Source: Enterobacter cloacae subsp. cloacae ATCC 13047
GTDB lineage: Bacteria > Pseudomonadota > Gammaproteobacteria > Enterobacterales > Enterobacteriaceae
DNA: 64,000 nucleotides
Reading direction: 5' to 3'
NCBI RefSeq assembly: GCF_000025565.1
Contig: NC_014121.1
Span: 1,550,001-1,614,000 of the forward strand
The notes beneath the pieces were generated by a model. That model was not told where the DNA came from, did no database searches, and saw only the letters and a list, made by a program, of their open reading frames with translations. Position numbers and translations under genes: made by a program. This document shows, in pieces, positions 17,977 through 27,826 of the stretch (its first letter is position 1; each line of letters starts with the position of its first letter).

Positions 17977-18789
17977 ATGAATACGCTCTATCAACATCTG
18001 GCGGGCGAGTCGCTCAGCGACGCGCTGGTGCGTCTTGAAAACGAGATTAAAGCCCGTCCGGCGGATGCCGATCTCCGTGCCGCGTTTGTGCAGTTTCTCA
18101 CCCTCAGCGGTAACTGGACGCGCGCGCTGACCCAGCTGAAAAGCTGGCTGGCGCTTAAGCCGCAGGCGAAACCCACCGTCACCCTGCTGGAGCAGTGCAT
18201 TCAGGGAGAACTGCAGCGCGCGCAGGTGATGGCGGGAGAACGTCGTCCGGCCATGCCGGAAGCCCAGTGGCCATGGCTGACCACCCTTGCTGCCGCGCTG
18301 AGCGAGAGCGATGAACGCGCTCACGCGCTGCGTCTGGAAGCCCTTGAACAGGCGCAGGCGAGCGCGGGGCAATGGACGCTAGAGAATGATGAGACGCAGA
18401 CCTTTGAATGGCTGATGGACGGCGATGCCCGTCTGGGGCCGGTGTGCGAAACCCTTGTTAACGGCCGTTACTTCTGGCTGCCGTTTAGCGCTATCGCAGA
18501 GATCCGTTTCCAGACGCCGGCCAGCGTCACCGATCTGGTCTGGCGTCATGCGCTGGTGCGTTTGACCGATGGGACGGAGCAGGTGTGTCAGATCCCGGCG
18601 CGTTATCCTTTTGCAGCCGATGCCTCTGACGCCGTTAAACTCGCACGCACCACCGAGTGGCTGCCGCTCGATGATGACGGCACTCTGTATGAAGGGTTGG
18701 GGCAGAAAGCCTGGCTCAGCGAGCAAAGCGAAAGCCCGCTGCTGTCGCTGAGTCTCGTTACTTTTGCAACGGATGGAGCCCATGAGTAA
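17977..18789 (+). CDS. tagJ: T6SS accessory protein TagJ (ImpE/SciE)
   Basis: 270 residues from the ATG at 17977, which has AAGGA 6 bases upstream; a start two codons earlier (17971) is too close to that site. The N-terminal half is TPR-like (ARPADADLRAAFVQFL, WTRALTQL). The C-terminal half has the ImpE pattern (NGRYFWLPFSAIAEIRF, LVWRHALVRLTDG). In P. aeruginosa TagJ binds the sheath protein TssB and the ClpV N-terminal domain and modulates sheath recycling. It overlaps tssE by 8 bases. Confidence 0.88.
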   Translation: MNTLYQHLAGESLSDALVRLENEIKARPADADLRAAFVQFLTLSGNWTRALTQLKSWLALKPQAKPTVTLLEQCIQGELQRAQVMAGERRPAMPEAQWPWLTTLAAALSESDERAHALRLEALEQAQASAGQWTLENDETQTFEWLMDGDARLGPVCETLVNGRYFWLPFSAIAEIRFQTPASVTDLVWRHALVRLTDGTEQVCQIPARYPFAADASDAVKLARTTEWLPLDDDGTLYEGLGQKAWLSEQSESPLLSLSLVTFATDGAHE

Positions 18790-19345
18790 TCCTGCTGGCG
18801 AAGGCGATCTGCTGCGCAGCGGCTGGCAAGCCCGCAGTAAGCAGGAGAAGGTGGGGGCGCGCGATAAAATGCAGCCCTCGCTGCTCGATCGCCTCACCGA
18901 TAACGACCCGGAGAAAAAGCGCGAGTCGGCCAACAGCAACCTGATCACCCATGCCGCGCTGCGTCGCAACGTGCTGCGGGATCTGCAGTGGCTGTTTAAT
19001 ACCATCAATCACGACGCCTCCGGCGATTTGAGCATGCTGCCACACGTAAGCCGTTCGGTAGTGAATTTTGGCGTTGCGCCGCTGGCCGGAAAGCGCATGT
19101 CGGATATCGAATGGCACGACATTCAGCGCAAACTCACCGAGGCCATTGTCAACTTTGAACCCCGCATTTTGCCCCAGGGGCTGCAGGTCCGCTGTGTGTC
19201 GGACACCTCCTCGCTGGATCTGCACAACGTGCTCTCCATCGAGATAAAAGGGCGTTTGTGGTGTGTGCCGTACCCGCTGGAGTTTCTGTTTCGTACCGAT
19301 GTCGATCTGGAAAACGGCCACTTTGAACTGAAAGATGCGGGGTGA
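18782..19345 (+). CDS. tssE: T6SS baseplate protein TssE
   Basis: 187 residues from the ATG at 18782, with GGAG at 18775-18778. It belongs to the gp25-like lysozyme-related family (QPSLLDRLTDNDP near residue 30, RNVLRDLQWLFNT, SVVNFGV). TssE is part of the baseplate wedge with TssF, TssG and TssK and helps initiate the sheath. The catalytic glutamate of phage gp25 is not expected to be functional in TssE. Its stop overlaps the GTG region of tssF. Confidence 0.93.
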   Translation: MSNPAGEGDLLRSGWQARSKQEKVGARDKMQPSLLDRLTDNDPEKKRESANSNLITHAALRRNVLRDLQWLFNTINHDASGDLSMLPHVSRSVVNFGVAPLAGKRMSDIEWHDIQRKLTEAIVNFEPRILPQGLQVRCVSDTSSLDLHNVLSIEIKGRLWCVPYPLEFLFRTDVDLENGHFELKDAG

Positions 19346-19347
19346 TC

Positions 19348-21219
19348 GTGGAAAGTAAACTGCTCGAATATTACAACCGTGAGCTGGCCTATCTGCGTGA
19401 GATGGGCGCCGAATTTGCCGAGCGCTATCCCAAAGTGGCCGGACGGCTGGGCATGCGCGGCATCGAAGTGGCGGATCCGTACACCGAACGACTGATGGAG
19501 GGCTTTGCCTTTCTGACCTCGCGCGTGCAGATGAAAATGGACGCGGAGTTTCCGCGCTTCTCCCAGCGCTTGCTGGAGATGATTGCGCCGAACTATCTCG
19601 CGCCCACTCCGTCCATGGCGATTGCTGAAATTCAGCCTGACAGCAGCCGTGGCGATTTGAGCAACGGTTTTATCGTGCCACGCGGCACAATGATGGACAG
19701 CCTGGCGCTGAAGAAAACCGGCGTGACCTGCAGCTACACCACGGCGCATGAGGTGAACCTGCTGCCGCTGAAAATCGACAAGGTTGAGCTGGGCGGTGTG
19801 CCTGCCGACCTGCCCCTGACACAGCTTGGTCTGGGCCAGCAGGGGATCAGCAGCGCCTTACGGATCCGCATTGCCTGCGACGGTCCGCAAAACCTCGGCC
19901 ACCTTGATTTTGACCGGCTGGAGTTTTTCCTTAGTGGCCCGGATATCGAGGCGTTAAAGCTGCTGGAGCTGGTAATGGAGCACCATGTCGGGGTGGTCTG
20001 CCAGACCGTCAGCAAACATCCGCAGCGTGATGTGCTGGCGTCTGATGCCCTGCGTCAGGAAGGGTTTGACGCGGATCAGTCGCTACTCCCGGACGATCTG
20101 CGCAACTTTGACGGCTACCGTCTGTTGCAGGAGTACTTTGCTTTTCCGGCCCGTTTCCGCTTCATCAGCCTGAGCGGGCTGAGCAAACTGATCCAGCGCT
20201 GCGAAAACGAAAAAGCCTTCGATATCTTCATTCTGCTGGATAAAACCGATGAACAGCTGGAGCGCGTTGTCGATGCCAGCCATCTGGCCCTGCACTGCAC
20301 GCCAGTGATCAACCTGTTCCCGAAGGTAGCGGCGCGTCAGAAGCTGAGCGAAGGCCAGCATGAATACCATCTGGTGGTGGATAACATCCGCCCGCTGGAT
20401 TATGAAATTTACGCGGTAAACAAGATATACGGCAGTGCGGATGGTCAGCGCGACGACCAGACGTTTCGTCCGTTCTGGAGCACCTGGAGCGGCGATGCAG
20501 GCAACTACGGGGCCTACTTTTCCCTGCGCCGGGAACAACGCGTGCTCTCTGAGCACGCCCTGCGTTACGGCACCCGCACCGGCTACATTGGCTCAGAGGT
20601 CTTTGTCTCGCTGGTGGATGAGCAGCATGCACCCTGGCAGGAGAACCTGCGCTATATCTCCGCCGAGGTGCTGTGCACCAGCCGGGATCTGCCGCTGATG
20701 CTGCAGCAGGAGCTGGGACAGTTCATTATGGCTGACTCCATGCCGGTGAAGTCGCTGACCTTGCGTAAGGGGCCGACGCCGCCGCGTCCGGCGCTGGCAG
20801 AAGGGTTCAGCACCTGGCGGTTGATCAGCCAGCTACAGATGAACTACCTCAGCCTGATGGACAGTGAAAACGAAGAGGGCGCCGCCGCGCTGCGTCAGCT
20901 GTTAGGGCTGTACGCCAATCTCGCGGAGACGCCGGTTGCGCGTCAGGTAGAAGGGGTTCGTCACTGCGTGCTGGAGCCGGTTCACCGCCGCGTGCCCGAG
21001 CCGGGACCGGTCGTCTTCGCCCGTGGCATCGGCATTACCCTGACGGTGGATGAACGTGCGTTTTCCGGTGCCAGTCCCTGGCTTTTCGGTAGCGTGCTGG
21101 AGCGGCTGTTTGCCCGTCTGGTGTCGATCAACAGCTTCACGGAATTCACCCTGAAAAGTCAGCAGCGCGGCGAGATCGGCTACTGGGCGCCGCGTATGGG
21201 CAAAAGGGCACTGGTATGA
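19348..21219 (+). CDS. tssF: T6SS baseplate protein TssF
   Basis: About 623 residues. No ATG is near. Two in-frame GTG codons are possible, at 19342 (overlapping the tssE stop as GTGA) and 19348; the second gives the usual ESKLLEYYNRELAYLREMG start. Family features continue with EFAERYPKVAGRLGM and VADPYTERLMEGFAFL. TssF forms a 2:1 complex with TssG in the baseplate wedge. Length is normal. The 4-base overlap with tssG indicates coupled translation. Confidence 0.94.
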   Translation: MESKLLEYYNRELAYLREMGAEFAERYPKVAGRLGMRGIEVADPYTERLMEGFAFLTSRVQMKMDAEFPRFSQRLLEMIAPNYLAPTPSMAIAEIQPDSSRGDLSNGFIVPRGTMMDSLALKKTGVTCSYTTAHEVNLLPLKIDKVELGGVPADLPLTQLGLGQQGISSALRIRIACDGPQNLGHLDFDRLEFFLSGPDIEALKLLELVMEHHVGVVCQTVSKHPQRDVLASDALRQEGFDADQSLLPDDLRNFDGYRLLQEYFAFPARFRFISLSGLSKLIQRCENEKAFDIFILLDKTDEQLERVVDASHLALHCTPVINLFPKVAARQKLSEGQHEYHLVVDNIRPLDYEIYAVNKIYGSADGQRDDQTFRPFWSTWSGDAGNYGAYFSLRREQRVLSEHALRYGTRTGYIGSEVFVSLVDEQHAPWQENLRYISAEVLCTSRDLPLMLQQELGQFIMADSMPVKSLTLRKGPTPPRPALAEGFSTWRLISQLQMNYLSLMDSENEEGAAALRQLLGLYANLAETPVARQVEGVRHCVLEPVHRRVPEPGPVVFARGIGITLTVDERAFSGASPWLFGSVLERLFARLVSINSFTEFTLKSQQRGEIGYWAPRMGKRALV

Positions 21220-22259
21220 GCGACGTTGTCACTGCGCCACTGAAGGTCCATCGTCTGACGCCGCTGCCGGACAGTTTCTGGCGCGGGGTTCGCGAGACGC
21301 CATGGCGCTACGATCTGTTCCAGCTGTTAAGGCGCATTGATGCTCAGGGCGGGGAACGCTACCCGCTGGGGCGTGCGCCGCTGCCAAAATTCGAGCCGCT
21401 ACGCCTGGGCCAGCAGCCGTCGATGAGTTTTGCACCTTCGACGGTGGCGCAGGTACGCCAGCGCGAAGGCAACGGGCTGCACGAGGTCTCCATTCTGAGC
21501 TTCGGCCTGTTTGGTCCTAACGGGCCGCTGCCGGTTCACATGACCGAGTACGCCCGCGAGCGGATCCATCATCATCAGGACACCAGCCTGAGCGCGTTTG
21601 CCGATCTGTTCCATCATCGTCTGACGCTGCTGTTTTATCGCGCCTGGGCCGATGCGCAGCCTGCCGTCTCCCTCGACCGCGCCGACAATAAACGTTTTGA
21701 GGGATATCTGGCGTCGTTGATTGGTATGGGGCAGCCCGGCCAGATGGACAAAGGCAGCCTGAGCGCCCATGCCCGCTTTACCCACGCCGGACACCTGACC
21801 CGCCACGGACGGGATCCTGAAGGTCTGGAAAAAATCCTGCGTAACTATTTTAAAGCCCCGGTCAAACTGATCGCCAACGTACCGCAGTGGATGCCGCTTT
21901 CACCGCGCGAGCAGGCGCAGCTGGGAGCAGGACGCCGCGTGCCGCGGATGGGCGAATCTGCGTTTCTGGGCGTGGCGGTCCGCGATGTGCAGCATAAATT
22001 TCGCATCGAGATTGGCCCACTCAGCGCGGAAGAGTACAACCGGTTTTTGCCCGGTGAAGCATGGGTAACCGAACTGCGGGACTGGGTACGCCAGTACGCA
22101 GGGGTGGAATTTGAATGGGAAACACGGGTGATCCTGCGCGCTGACGCCGTGCAGGGCGCCACGCTCGGCAGCACCGGGCGATTGGGGTACAACACCTGGC
22201 TGGGCCTTCAGCCGCAGCCTGTCCCGCGTGGCGATCTGGTGTATCGCGCAGAGCGGTAA
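21216..22259 (+). CDS. tssG: T6SS baseplate protein TssG
   Basis: 347 residues, ATGA overlap with tssF. TssG/VasB features: PWRYDLFQLLRRIDAQ, RLGQQPSMSFAPS, LSFGLFGPNGPLPVHMTEYARER, FADLFHHRLTLLFYRAW and a C-terminal LGYNTWLG. It clamps the two TssF copies in the wedge and recruits TssK. Confidence 0.95.
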   Translation: MSDVVTAPLKVHRLTPLPDSFWRGVRETPWRYDLFQLLRRIDAQGGERYPLGRAPLPKFEPLRLGQQPSMSFAPSTVAQVRQREGNGLHEVSILSFGLFGPNGPLPVHMTEYARERIHHHQDTSLSAFADLFHHRLTLLFYRAWADAQPAVSLDRADNKRFEGYLASLIGMGQPGQMDKGSLSAHARFTHAGHLTRHGRDPEGLEKILRNYFKAPVKLIANVPQWMPLSPREQAQLGAGRRVPRMGESAFLGVAVRDVQHKFRIEIGPLSAEEYNRFLPGEAWVTELRDWVRQYAGVEFEWETRVILRADAVQGATLGSTGRLGYNTWLGLQPQPVPRGDLVYRAER

Positions 22260-22297
22260 TCCTTCCGTATACCGAATCATTGTTAATGGAAACTAAC

Positions 22298-24913
22298 ATG
22301 TCAGAAATTAGCCGTGCCGTGCTTTTCGGCAAACTGGATACGCTGTTATTTACCTCTCTGGAAAGCGCCACCGCGTTCTGCAAGCTGCGCGGCAACCCCT
22401 ACGTCGAGCTGGTGCACTGGCTGCATCAGTTGATGCAGCAGCAGGATGGCGATCTGCAACAGGTGATCCGTCATTTTGCCCTCGACGAACAGCAGCTGAC
22501 GCGCGATATCGTGGCGGCGCTCGATGCCCTGCCGCGCGGAGCCAGTTCCGTTTCCGATCTCTCCGAACATATCGACAGCGCCGTCGAGCGCGCCTGGGTC
22601 TATGGATCGCTGAAGTTTGGCGTCAGCCGTATCCGCGGCGGCCATCTGCTGATCGGCATTCTGAAAACCTGGAATCTGGCGAACGTGCTGAAGAGCATCT
22701 CGGCGCAGTTTACCCGTCTTAACGTCGAGGTGCTGATTGAGCAGTTCGATACTATCTGTGCTAACAGCAAAGAGACGCAGCAGGCCGCTGCCGCAGTGGA
22801 TGCGCCAGCCGGTTCGGTGCCTGCTGCCCAGGGGACGCTGGCCCAGTATGGTCAGGACCTGACCGCCCGTGCCCGTGAAGGCAAAATTGACCCGGTGGTT
22901 GGGCGCGATGAAGAGATCCGCCAGATGATCGATATCCTGATGCGTCGCCGCCAGAACAACCCGCTGCTGACCGGGGAAGCCGGCGTCGGAAAAACGGCGG
23001 TGGTGGAAGGGCTGGCGCTGCGCATCGCCGACGGCGATGTGCCGGAGCCGCTGCAAAACATTCAGCTGTGGCTGCTGGATATCGGTATGCTGCAGGCCGG
23101 TGCCGGGATGAAAGGCGAGTTCGAAGCCCGTCTGCAGGCATTAATCAATGAAGTGCAGTCCAGCGCCACGCCAGTCATTCTGTTTATCGATGAAATCCAC
23201 ACCCTGATCGGTGCGGGCGGTCAGCAGGGCACCGGTGATGCCGCCAACCTGCTGAAGCCAGCGCTGGCGCGTGGACAACTGCGTACCATTGGCGCCACTA
23301 CCTGGGCGGAATACAAAAAATACATCGAGAAAGATCCGGCACTGACCCGTCGCTTCCAGACGGTGCAGGTACATGAACCCGATGAGGCCAAAGCGGTTCT
23401 GATGCTGCGCAGCACCGTGTCGCCGCTGGAGACCCACCACCAGGTCTTACTGCTCGACGAAGCGGTTAGCGCAGCCGTGAAGCTTTCGCATCGCTACATT
23501 CCGGCCCGTCAGTTGCCGGATAAAGCCGTTGCGCTGCTGGATACGGCCTGCGCCCGCGTGGCGGTGAGCCAGAGTGCACCTCCGGCGCAGCTGGAAGATT
23601 GCCTGCGCCATCTTGCGGCGCTGGACGTAGAAATTGAGATAGCGGAGCGCGAAGCGCGCGTCGGTGCAGGGGAATCTGAGCGCGTCACGGCATTAACCGC
23701 AGAGCGTGACGCGTATGAGGCCAAACGTGAGGCCCTGGCCCGGCGCTGGGAAGACGAGCGTAGCCTGGTGCAGGAGATCATTCGCCTGCGTGCCGCACTG
23801 TTTGCGGCGGGTGATGAGGATACCGCTGAGCTGCGCAGCCAACTGGCAGAGCAGCAGCAGGCGCTGAACGCCTTACAGGGTGATGAACCGTTGCTGTTTG
23901 CCGCTGTGGATGAAAACGTGGTGGCGGCCGTAGTCTCTGACTGGACCGGCATCCCGCTGGGCCGGATGGTGAAAAACGAGATTGATGCGGTACTGAACCT
24001 CGCCGACACGCTGAACCAGCGGGTGATTGGCCAGCGTCACGGTCTGGATCTGATTGCCCGCCGGGTGAAAACCTCCCGGGCAAAACTCGATGATCCGAAC
24101 AAGCCGGTTGGCGTGTTTATGCTCTGTGGCCCGTCCGGCGTGGGGAAAACCGAAACCGCGCTGGCGCTGGCGGAGTCGCTGTACGGTGGTGAGCAGAACG
24201 TCATTACCATCAATATGAGTGAATTCCAGGAAGCGCACACCGTTTCCACCTTAAAAGGTGCACCCCCGGGATACGTCGGGTATGGTGAAGGCGGGGTGTT
24301 AACCGAGGCCGTCCGTCGCCGTCCTTACAGCGTGGTGCTGCTGGACGAAATCGAAAAAGCGCACCCGGACGTACATGAGATCTTCTTCCAGGTCTTCGAC
24401 AAAGGCTGGATGGAGGATGGCGAAGGTCGTCACATTGATTTCCGTAATACGATTATTATTCTGACGTCTAACGTCGGGACCGAGCTTATCAGCGCCATGT
24501 GTGCCGATCCGGAACTGATGCCGGAGCCGGAGGCGTTAAGCGGGGCGCTGCGCCAGCCGCTGCTGGAGGTGTTCCCACCGGCGCTGCTGGGCCGTCTGCT
24601 GGTGGTGCCGTACTATCCGCTGAGCGACGCGATGCTGGGGCAGATTGTTCGCCTGCAGCTCAAACGCATTCAGCGTCGGCTGGAAGAGAATCACAATATT
24701 ATTTCCGAGTTTGATGACAGCGTTGTAGAACAGATTGTTCAGCGCTGTACCGAGGTGGAATCAGGTGGACGTATGGTGGATGCGATCCTGACCAACACCT
24801 TGCTGCCTCAGATGAGTCAGATATTACTTACCGCCAGCCGCAGCGACGAGCAGTACCGACGTCTGCATGTCACCTGCGAGCAGGGCGAGTTTCACTGTCA
24901 GTTTGCCGCGTAA
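22298..24913 (+). CDS. clpV: T6SS sheath-recycling ATPase ClpV (TssH)
   Basis: 871 residues from the ATG at 22298; an in-frame ATG at 22280 would only add six residues. An N-terminal double Clp-N domain (about 1-155) is followed by two AAA+ modules: Walker A GEAGVGKT near residue 226 with Walker [10 protein letters not shown] near 293, and Walker [10 protein letters not shown] near 611 with LLDEIEKAH. The middle coiled-coil domain lies at about 400-530. ClpV disassembles contracted TssBC sheath by pulling on the TssC N-terminus, powered by ATP. All catalytic motifs are intact. Confidence 0.97.
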   Translation: MSEISRAVLFGKLDTLLFTSLESATAFCKLRGNPYVELVHWLHQLMQQQDGDLQQVIRHFALDEQQLTRDIVAALDALPRGASSVSDLSEHIDSAVERAWVYGSLKFGVSRIRGGHLLIGILKTWNLANVLKSISAQFTRLNVEVLIEQFDTICANSKETQQAAAAVDAPAGSVPAAQGTLAQYGQDLTARAREGKIDPVVGRDEEIRQMIDILMRRRQNNPLLTGEAGVGKTAVVEGLALRIADGDVPEPLQNIQLWLLDIGMLQAGAGMKGEFEARLQALINEVQSSATPVILFIDEIHTLIGAGGQQGTGDAANLLKPALARGQLRTIGATTWAEYKKYIEKDPALTRRFQTVQVHEPDEAKAVLMLRSTVSPLETHHQVLLLDEAVSAAVKLSHRYIPARQLPDKAVALLDTACARVAVSQSAPPAQLEDCLRHLAALDVEIEIAEREARVGAGESERVTALTAERDAYEAKREALARRWEDERSLVQEIIRLRAALFAAGDEDTAELRSQLAEQQQALNALQGDEPLLFAAVDENVVAAVVSDWTGIPLGRMVKNEIDAVLNLADTLNQRVIGQRHGLDLIARRVKTSRAKLDDPNKPVGVFMLCGPSGVGKTETALALAESLYGGEQNVITINMSEFQEAHTVSTLKGAPPGYVGYGEGGVLTEAVRRRPYSVVLLDEIEKAHPDVHEIFFQVFDKGWMEDGEGRHIDFRNTIIILTSNVGTELISAMCADPELMPEPEALSGALRQPLLEVFPPALLGRLLVVPYYPLSDAMLGQIVRLQLKRIQRRLEENHNIISEFDDSVVEQIVQRCTEVESGGRMVDAILTNTLLPQMSQILLTASRSDEQYRRLHVTCEQGEFHCQFAA

Positions 24914-24937
24914 TAATCATCAAGAGAACTGTAAAAG

Positions 24938-26371
24938 ATGACGGATAATGATAACAATCGGACTGTCCCAAACGCGCTCCCGGTCGGGTATCGCTTCAAC
25001 GAGTTTGAAATTAAAGAGGTGATTGGCGGCGGCGGATTCGGCATCGTCTATCGCGCCTGGGATCACCAGCTCGAACGCACTATCGCTATCAAAGAATTTA
25101 TGCCTTCCTCGCTCGCCGTGCGCGGCGACGACATGACGCTGGTACTGCGCAGCGAACGCTTTGGCAAAGCGTTTTCGGCGGGGCTGAACAGCTTCATTCA
25201 GGAAGCCCGCCTGCTGGCGCGCTTCAACCACCCGAACCTGCTGCACGTGTTGCGCTTCTGGGTGCAAAACGATACGGCTTACATGGGCACGCTGTTTTAC
25301 AGCGGCACCACGCTTTCTCGCCTGCGCGAGGAGAAGCCGGAGCTGATTAACGAGGCATGGATCCGTCGTACGCTGCCGATGCTGTTTGGCGCAATCAAGA
25401 CCATCCATGACGAGGGCTATCTGCACCGCGATATTTCGCTGGATAACATTCAGATCCAGGATAACGGCCTGCCGGTGCTGCTGGACTTCGGCTCCGCGCG
25501 TCGCACCATCGGTAACCTCTCTGACGAAACCGAGACCATGCTGCGTCCGGGCTTTGCGCCTATCGAGCAGTACACCGACGACAACGAAAGCGAGCAGGGA
25601 CCGTGGACGGATATCTACGCGCTCGGCGCGGTGCTGCGCACCCTGATCGTGGGCTCACCGCCGCCGGTCAGCGTGGTGCGTTCTATTCAGGATACCTGCA
25701 AACCGCTGGCGGAAATCCAGCCGCAGGGGTACTCCCTGTCGCTGTTGCAGGCTATCGACCGTGCCCTGGCTTTGCACATGGAAGACCGTCCGCAGTCTAT
25801 TGATGAGTTCGCGGCGTTAATCGAGATGCCGGTCGCCGGTATCGATGACGTGCTGACTGCTAAAAAACCGGGCACCATGCTGGTGCCGGTGGAAGAAGAG
25901 GCACCGGCTTCGGCATTTGACTGGCGTCGTTACAAGATCCCCGGGATGGTTGCCGCGGGTGTGCTGGTTGGGGTGGTCGCTGGCGCGATGCTGTTCAGCG
26001 GCGGCCACGATGCGCCAGAACAGGCTGCGCAAGCGCCGGAAGCATCCCGCACGACGGAAACCGCATCGAACGCGCCAGATGTCAAACAGGAGACCGCGAA
26101 GGTAAGCGAACAAGCGGCAACGCCTGCGACAGCGCAACCGACGCCGCCACCGGTTGAAGCCAGCCCGATTGCTCTGGTCTACATTCGCATCCTTGACGGC
26201 GAGACGTTGAAAGTGAACGGCGAGCCGAAAGCGCTGCGTCCGGCGAACAACGGCTATGCATCGCTCAAGCTGCCTGCGGGTGAGGTGAGCATTGAACTGC
26301 AGGGCAACGGCAGAACCCGTAGCCAGACGCTGGATATCGTGAAGCCTGGCACCTGGCTGGTGAATCCGTAA
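24938..26371 (+). CDS. ppkA: T6SS Ser/Thr protein kinase PpkA
   Basis: 477 residues. The kinase domain (about 15-290) has the Gly-rich loop IGGGGFGIVYRAWD, the ATP-anchoring lysine in TIAIKEF, the catalytic loop HRDISLDNIQI near residue 163 and DFGSARR near 183. One membrane segment lies at about 332-352. The periplasmic tail is Pro/Ala/Glu-rich, then a small PEGA-like domain (about 410-477). It should phosphorylate the FHA protein and trigger assembly. No TagQRST sensing genes are in the window, so the input signal is unclear. Confidence 0.92.
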   Translation: MTDNDNNRTVPNALPVGYRFNEFEIKEVIGGGGFGIVYRAWDHQLERTIAIKEFMPSSLAVRGDDMTLVLRSERFGKAFSAGLNSFIQEARLLARFNHPNLLHVLRFWVQNDTAYMGTLFYSGTTLSRLREEKPELINEAWIRRTLPMLFGAIKTIHDEGYLHRDISLDNIQIQDNGLPVLLDFGSARRTIGNLSDETETMLRPGFAPIEQYTDDNESEQGPWTDIYALGAVLRTLIVGSPPPVSVVRSIQDTCKPLAEIQPQGYSLSLLQAIDRALALHMEDRPQSIDEFAALIEMPVAGIDDVLTAKKPGTMLVPVEEEAPASAFDWRRYKIPGMVAAGVLVGVVAGAMLFSGGHDAPEQAAQAPEASRTTETASNAPDVKQETAKVSEQAATPATAQPTPPPVEASPIALVYIRILDGETLKVNGEPKALRPANNGYASLKLPAGEVSIELQGNGRTRSQTLDIVKPGTWLVNP

Positions 26372-26407
26372 ACAAGGCGAAAAGGGACTGGTAACAGGAC
26401 GGAGCGA

Positions 26408-27826
26408 ATGTACAACATAAAATTTGTCTATCTTTTCAGCGAGAACGTCTCGCCCGCGCTTTTTGCGAAAATTATCCACCCGTCCGTTGCCGGGCAGTGG
26501 ATTATGTCGGTGCCCGACAATTCGCTGCGCTCGCTGTTTACACGTTACGACTTGCTGCACTCCATCACTGGCGCGAATCCTTACCAGTCCGGGCGCGATA
26601 TCCGTAAGCTGATTGTGCAGGATCTCGACATGGGCAGAGTGGTGGCGATCGACGAGAGCTATCGTAACTGGTCGTCAGTGACGGAGATATTTTATATCAA
26701 TGCTGATGGCCGTCTGCAGGCTGCCTCGCTGGACGGTCTGGGCTGGTACCCGGTGAGTACAATTGTCGACCGCTACGAAACCATGGTGCGAACCTATGGC
26801 TCCCGCCCTGCGCCAACGGTGCTGCCGAAACAGGTAGTCAAATCCAAAGCGGCACAGATGCCGGATGAGCCGACGCCGGGCAAAGACGGTAAAACCTATG
26901 CGGCACAGCTGGAGAATATGACCAAAGCTGAACGCTGGCAGGCGCGTAAGGATCTGATTGCGAAGGGGAGTAATAGCCTCTATCCGGATGCGCAAATCGC
27001 GGCTAAGCGGCTGGCGGCGAATAATATCGCGGTTGAGAAAGCGAAGCTGGCAGAGAATGTGTATAAGACCGTGAACCCGCTTGAGGCCACGCCGGGAGTA
27101 CCGGAGGGGTGGAAGGATATCAGTAATGATGCGGGTGCTTTGAAGAAATATGGTCTGGATAAAGAAGTTCTTTTTGACCATGCCGATACGCCTGACTTCC
27201 TGGCGCGAGTTTATCAACCTGATTCTGCGGTTTTTGGCAGTGACATGAATCCAACAATCGTGTTCAGAGGATCAAGGCAACCTGAGTTTTTTCCCACGAA
27301 GAACATGGCTGACTGGATAAACAATGGTGCTCAAGGTTTAGGTATGGAGTCGGATTATTATAAGCGGGCAGTACGCTTGGGATCACGTCTGGCTAAATCG
27401 GTATCTAAAATCGATATTGCAGGCCACTCTCTGGGTGGTGGGTTGGCCTCTGCTACCTCTATCGCAAGCGGTCAGGCTGGATGGACATTCAATGCGGCTG
27501 GTCTGCATTCAACCACTGTTGAAAAATACGGTGGAAGCTTGCTGGGTGAGGCGGATAATATTCAGGCTTATCGTGTTGAAGGTGAATTGCTGACAAAAAT
27601 CCAGGAAGTTAATCTGGCGGAAGACTATAAAATGTTGAAAGGCCACATCCCAACGCTTATAGCCAAAGAAGAAATCTCTGCCATTATGCCTAATGCTGCT
27701 GGAGTTGTTCACGATCTTCCCGGCGGGACAGGCGGTCCATTGGACCGCCATGGCATTGGTCAGGCAATAGATTGCATAGAACAGCAAAAGGATGAAGACA
27801 TTTCAATTATTAGGAGTCGTGCATGA
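26408..27826 (+). CDS. tle: T6SS lipase/phospholipase effector Tle
   Basis: 472 residues. The C-terminal half is an alpha/beta-hydrolase of the class 3 lipase type: TIVFRGSRQ near residue 285 (oxyanion region) and the nucleophile elbow AGHSLGGGLAS with Ser341. The N-terminal half (about 1-150) has no domain I can name and may mediate VgrG loading. No signal peptide. It overlaps the following lipoprotein gene by 4 bases. The pair has the arrangement of the E. cloacae Tle/Tli phospholipase effector with an ankyrin-repeat immunity protein. GC content falls along the gene. Confidence 0.85.
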   Translation: MYNIKFVYLFSENVSPALFAKIIHPSVAGQWIMSVPDNSLRSLFTRYDLLHSITGANPYQSGRDIRKLIVQDLDMGRVVAIDESYRNWSSVTEIFYINADGRLQAASLDGLGWYPVSTIVDRYETMVRTYGSRPAPTVLPKQVVKSKAAQMPDEPTPGKDGKTYAAQLENMTKAERWQARKDLIAKGSNSLYPDAQIAAKRLAANNIAVEKAKLAENVYKTVNPLEATPGVPEGWKDISNDAGALKKYGLDKEVLFDHADTPDFLARVYQPDSAVFGSDMNPTIVFRGSRQPEFFPTKNMADWINNGAQGLGMESDYYKRAVRLGSRLAKSVSKIDIAGHSLGGGLASATSIASGQAGWTFNAAGLHSTTVEKYGGSLLGEADNIQAYRVEGELLTKIQEVNLAEDYKMLKGHIPTLIAKEEISAIMPNAAGVVHDLPGGTGGPLDRHGIGQAIDCIEQQKDEDISIIRSRA

